DNA of 64,000 nucleotides from Bacteroides eggerthii (GTDB lineage: Bacteria > Bacteroidota > Bacteroidia > Bacteroidales > Bacteroidaceae): the NCBI RefSeq assembly GCF_025146565.1, contig NZ_CP102258.1:3194001-3258000 (forward strand), written 5' to 3'. The notes under the pieces were generated by a model. It was given only the letters and a program-made list of their open reading frames with translations. It did not search any database and was not told the DNA's origin. A program made the translations under genes and the position numbers. Positions 62,130 to 64,000 of this stretch are shown here, piece by piece (the first letter of the stretch is position 1; each line of letters opens with the position of its first letter).

Positions 62130-63839
62130 ATGAGAACCCTCCGTCTTTGGTGTGTCATCTGCCTGGCACTCTTACCGACATCCAACACAATCCTCGCCAG
62201 AAGTACTCCAAAGTCCGTTCAGGCTCCCGACAGTCTACTCACCGAGAGATATATTCGCAGTATCTACTTCTCTATGCCCGATAGTGCCCTGCACCTGCTC
62301 AATGAAGCCGAAGCATCTCACCGGATGAAACCTTTCCGCATCGACATTCTGCGTTGCATGGTCTACGAAAGCCTGGGTATGTACGCCCTGAAAGAGCGCT
62401 ACCTCCGGCGCGCCCTCGCCACCGACTCCGTAGAAAAGGTTCCTACCCGCAAGTTGCAAATACTGACACAGCTTGCCGCCGTCCTCGACCGTCAAAACAA
62501 GTACGAGGAAGGTATACGCATCTGTTCCAAAGCTATCGACCTGGCGCAGGAGCTGCAACAGAAAGCAAGAGAAAGCGAACTGCTGTTCACAATCGGGAGA
62601 ATATACGCAGGCATGCAGCGCATGGATGAAGCCCTGCAATATATGTACCGTTCCATCGACCTGCTGAAGGACAGCGACAATGTGCGCGAACTGGCATACC
62701 TGTCCACCTACTACGGTGATTTGTCCGGCTATCTCTATGACAACCACCATAACGGCGAGGCTATCGAAATATGCCAACAGCGCCTCAACGTCATCCATCG
62801 CATGAGCAGAATGCCCGGACCGCCTCCCGGCTACATTGACCAGCAATATGGATATCTCTACTCCAAACTAGCCTTATACTATCGGCAAGAGGGAAAAACC
62901 CAAAAAGCCGCCGAGGCGTACCGCAACTACCTCGCCACTTCCTTTTCTTCCTCCCAAATGGGACAAGCCGAAATCGTTCCTTACTTGTTGCGTAACCACC
63001 AGTACCGGGAAGCCTTGCTGCGCCTGGACAATCATATCACCGTCTTCTGGCAGGCCGACACCATCAGCTACAACTATACCATAGCATTGGAGCATTACGC
63101 CCAAGCCTATCGCGGACTGGGCAACCAAGACCAGGCAAACAGTTACCTGCAACGTATCATTCGTGTGAACGACAGTATCTATCACCGTGAAAAGTCAAGC
63201 CAAGCACATGAGTTCGCCATTTTGTATCAGACGCAGGAGAAAGATACGCAGATACGCGAGACGCAGGCCGAACTCAAACGCCAGCACATTCTTTTTGCCA
63301 CTGCCAGCCTTGTAGCTTTGCTGCTGCTCATCTTGCTATGGGAGAAACACCTCAACCTGCGTCGTACCCATGAGCGTAACCGCATCGCCGTCCGCCAGAT
63401 AGACGAGTTGCTGGCACAGAAAGAGAAGTTGCGAAAGGCATACGCGGGAATAGAAAAAGAAGAGAGCGAAGAAAAACAGGCAGCGGCACAAGAAGTAAAG
63501 AACGAAGAAAACCGTCTCCGCTTCATGCAAATGGAAACTCACTTGATATCCGGTCGTCTCTTCCTGAACCCTGATATGACCCGTGAGGACCTGATGAAAA
63601 TTACCGGCCTCAGCAAGAACCGTCTCAGTGCTCTCTTGCAAGAGCAAGCCAACGATAATTTCAGCGGTTACCTCAACCGTCTTCGTGTGGAATACTCTGT
63701 AGCCTTGTTGAAAGAGAAAGACAAATTCACGATAGATGCCATAGCCTCCATGTCAGGCTTCAACAGCCGCAGTACCTATTATACGGCTTTCAATAAGATT
63801 TTCCATCTGTCGCCGGCGCAATATCGTGACAGTCTTTAG
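62130..63839 (+). CDS. TPR-transmembrane-AraC type regulator
   Basis: The 569-residue protein has a signal peptide or N-terminal anchor (about 1-24) and a periplasmic TPR array (about 40-360: ERYLRRALATDS, ILTQLAAVLDRQNKYEEGIR in part, GKTQKAAEAYRNYLATS). One transmembrane helix (about 396-414, ATASLVALLLLILLW) is followed by a charged coiled coil (about 415-480) and a C-terminal AraC/XylS helix-turn-helix pair (about 475-569: MTREDLMKITGLSKNRLSAL, TIDAIASMSGFNSRSTYYTAF split here as two parts, FHLSPAQYR). Such one-component membrane regulators are common in Bacteroides. The signal is unknown. It is divergent from the M23 peptidase gene with overlapping promoters, so envelope-related control is possible. 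Confidence 0.9.
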   Translation: MRTLRLWCVICLALLPTSNTILARSTPKSVQAPDSLLTERYIRSIYFSMPDSALHLLNEAEASHRMKPFRIDILRCMVYESLGMYALKERYLRRALATDSVEKVPTRKLQILTQLAAVLDRQNKYEEGIRICSKAIDLAQELQQKARESELLFTIGRIYAGMQRMDEALQYMYRSIDLLKDSDNVRELAYLSTYYGDLSGYLYDNHHNGEAIEICQQRLNVIHRMSRMPGPPPGYIDQQYGYLYSKLALYYRQEGKTQKAAEAYRNYLATSFSSSQMGQAEIVPYLLRNHQYREALLRLDNHITVFWQADTISYNYTIALEHYAQAYRGLGNQDQANSYLQRIIRVNDSIYHREKSSQAHEFAILYQTQEKDTQIRETQAELKRQHILFATASLVALLLLILLWEKHLNLRRTHERNRIAVRQIDELLAQKEKLRKAYAGIEKEESEEKQAAAQEVKNEENRLRFMQMETHLISGRLFLNPDMTREDLMKITGLSKNRLSALLQEQANDNFSGYLNRLRVEYSVALLKEKDKFTIDAIASMSGFNSRSTYYTAFNKIFHLSPAQYRDSL

Positions 63840-63847
63840 AAGATATT

Positions 63848-63873
63848 TCACCACAGAGGACACAGAGGGCACA
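63848..63873. repeat. CACAGAG-type repeat fragment
   Basis: The sequence after the TPR-AraC gene contains CACAGAGGACACAGAGG followed by GCACAAAGA, words shared with the inverted repeat at 55506-55599. It looks like a degenerate member of the same dispersed family. Confidence 0.4.
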
Positions 63874-63929
63874 AAGATTCTTTTTTAATGAAGAATTAGC
63901 ACTTCCATTGGCAAGACGGAAACTATTCG

Positions 63930-63937
63930 TATATTTG
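63930..63937 (+). promoter_or_regulatory. -7 box of the last gene
   Basis: TATATTTG, with a TTGG about 18 bp upstream as a weak -33, lies 37 bp before the ATG at 63974. Confidence 0.45.
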
Positions 63938-63973
63938 TAACGTTATACCACTATATATAAAGGAGATACAATT

Positions 63974-64000
63974 ATGACAACAATGAAACTAAGACGCTCA
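63974..64000 (+). CDS. Start of an unidentified gene (truncated by window)
   Basis: Only nine codons are visible (MTTMKLRRS). An AGGAG at 63961-63965, 8 bp before the ATG, is an unusually good Shine-Dalgarno for Bacteroides, and a -7 box lies upstream. The product cannot be named. Confidence 0.5.

Overview
The window is AT-rich DNA from a gut-type Bacteroides (phylum Bacteroidota). The evidence is a SusC/SusD pair, a long run of secreted carbohydrate-active enzymes, Bacteroides-style promoters (TTTG at -33, TAnnTTTG at -7) instead of sigma-70 boxes, weak Shine-Dalgarno sequences, and HU proteins fused to winged helices. No species is claimed.

Left part (1-7.6 kb). A small sugar-uptake regulon has an MFS permease (cut by the window edge), a YhcH-family protein and a divergent ROK repressor. 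Three copies of one AT-rich motif sit at its three promoters. Next, on the minus strand, comes a three-gene export cluster (SLBB outer-membrane polysaccharide export protein, Wzz chain-length protein, short NusG-like protein) with no glycosyltransferases beside it. A tRNA-Thr(CGT) and a tRNA-Ser(GGA) follow, each with a clear promoter and terminator. A short terminator-ended RNA-like unit lies at 7.74-7.86 kb.

Centre (8.0-54.4 kb). One polysaccharide utilisation locus (PUL) covers about 46 kb. In transcription order (minus strand, right to left) it holds: a membrane-spanning regulator (LamG-like, Kelch, one transmembrane helix, SARP-type DNA-binding domain), a GH63-like enzyme, GH31, SusC, SusD, a DUF3823 lipoprotein, two GH2, a tandem beta-helix protein, a GH71/GH99-like enzyme, an SGNH O-acetylesterase, a heparinase II/III-like lyase, GH92, GH3, GH3, GH43, a divergent GH92 and GH3. 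A second O-acetylesterase is divergent from the regulator. Terminator-like hairpins separate the regulator from the enzymes and the susCD block from the GH2 genes. The set suits a branched, acetylated, uronate-containing heteropolysaccharide with alpha-mannosyl and beta-xylosyl/glucosyl linkages. A glucuronoxylomannan-like substrate is a hypothesis only.

Right part (54.4-64 kb). Base composition becomes visibly more GC-rich and the genes are housekeeping-like: an HU/winged-helix DNA-binding protein with a striking 22-bp-period repeat array in its leader, NudC, a phosphohexomutase, a C69 dipeptidase, an M23 peptidase, a TPR-transmembrane-AraC regulator and the first codons of one more gene. 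The segment 54.36-54.87 kb, between the PUL and this backbone, looks like a junction with a dyad-embedded promoter and a possible gene remnant.
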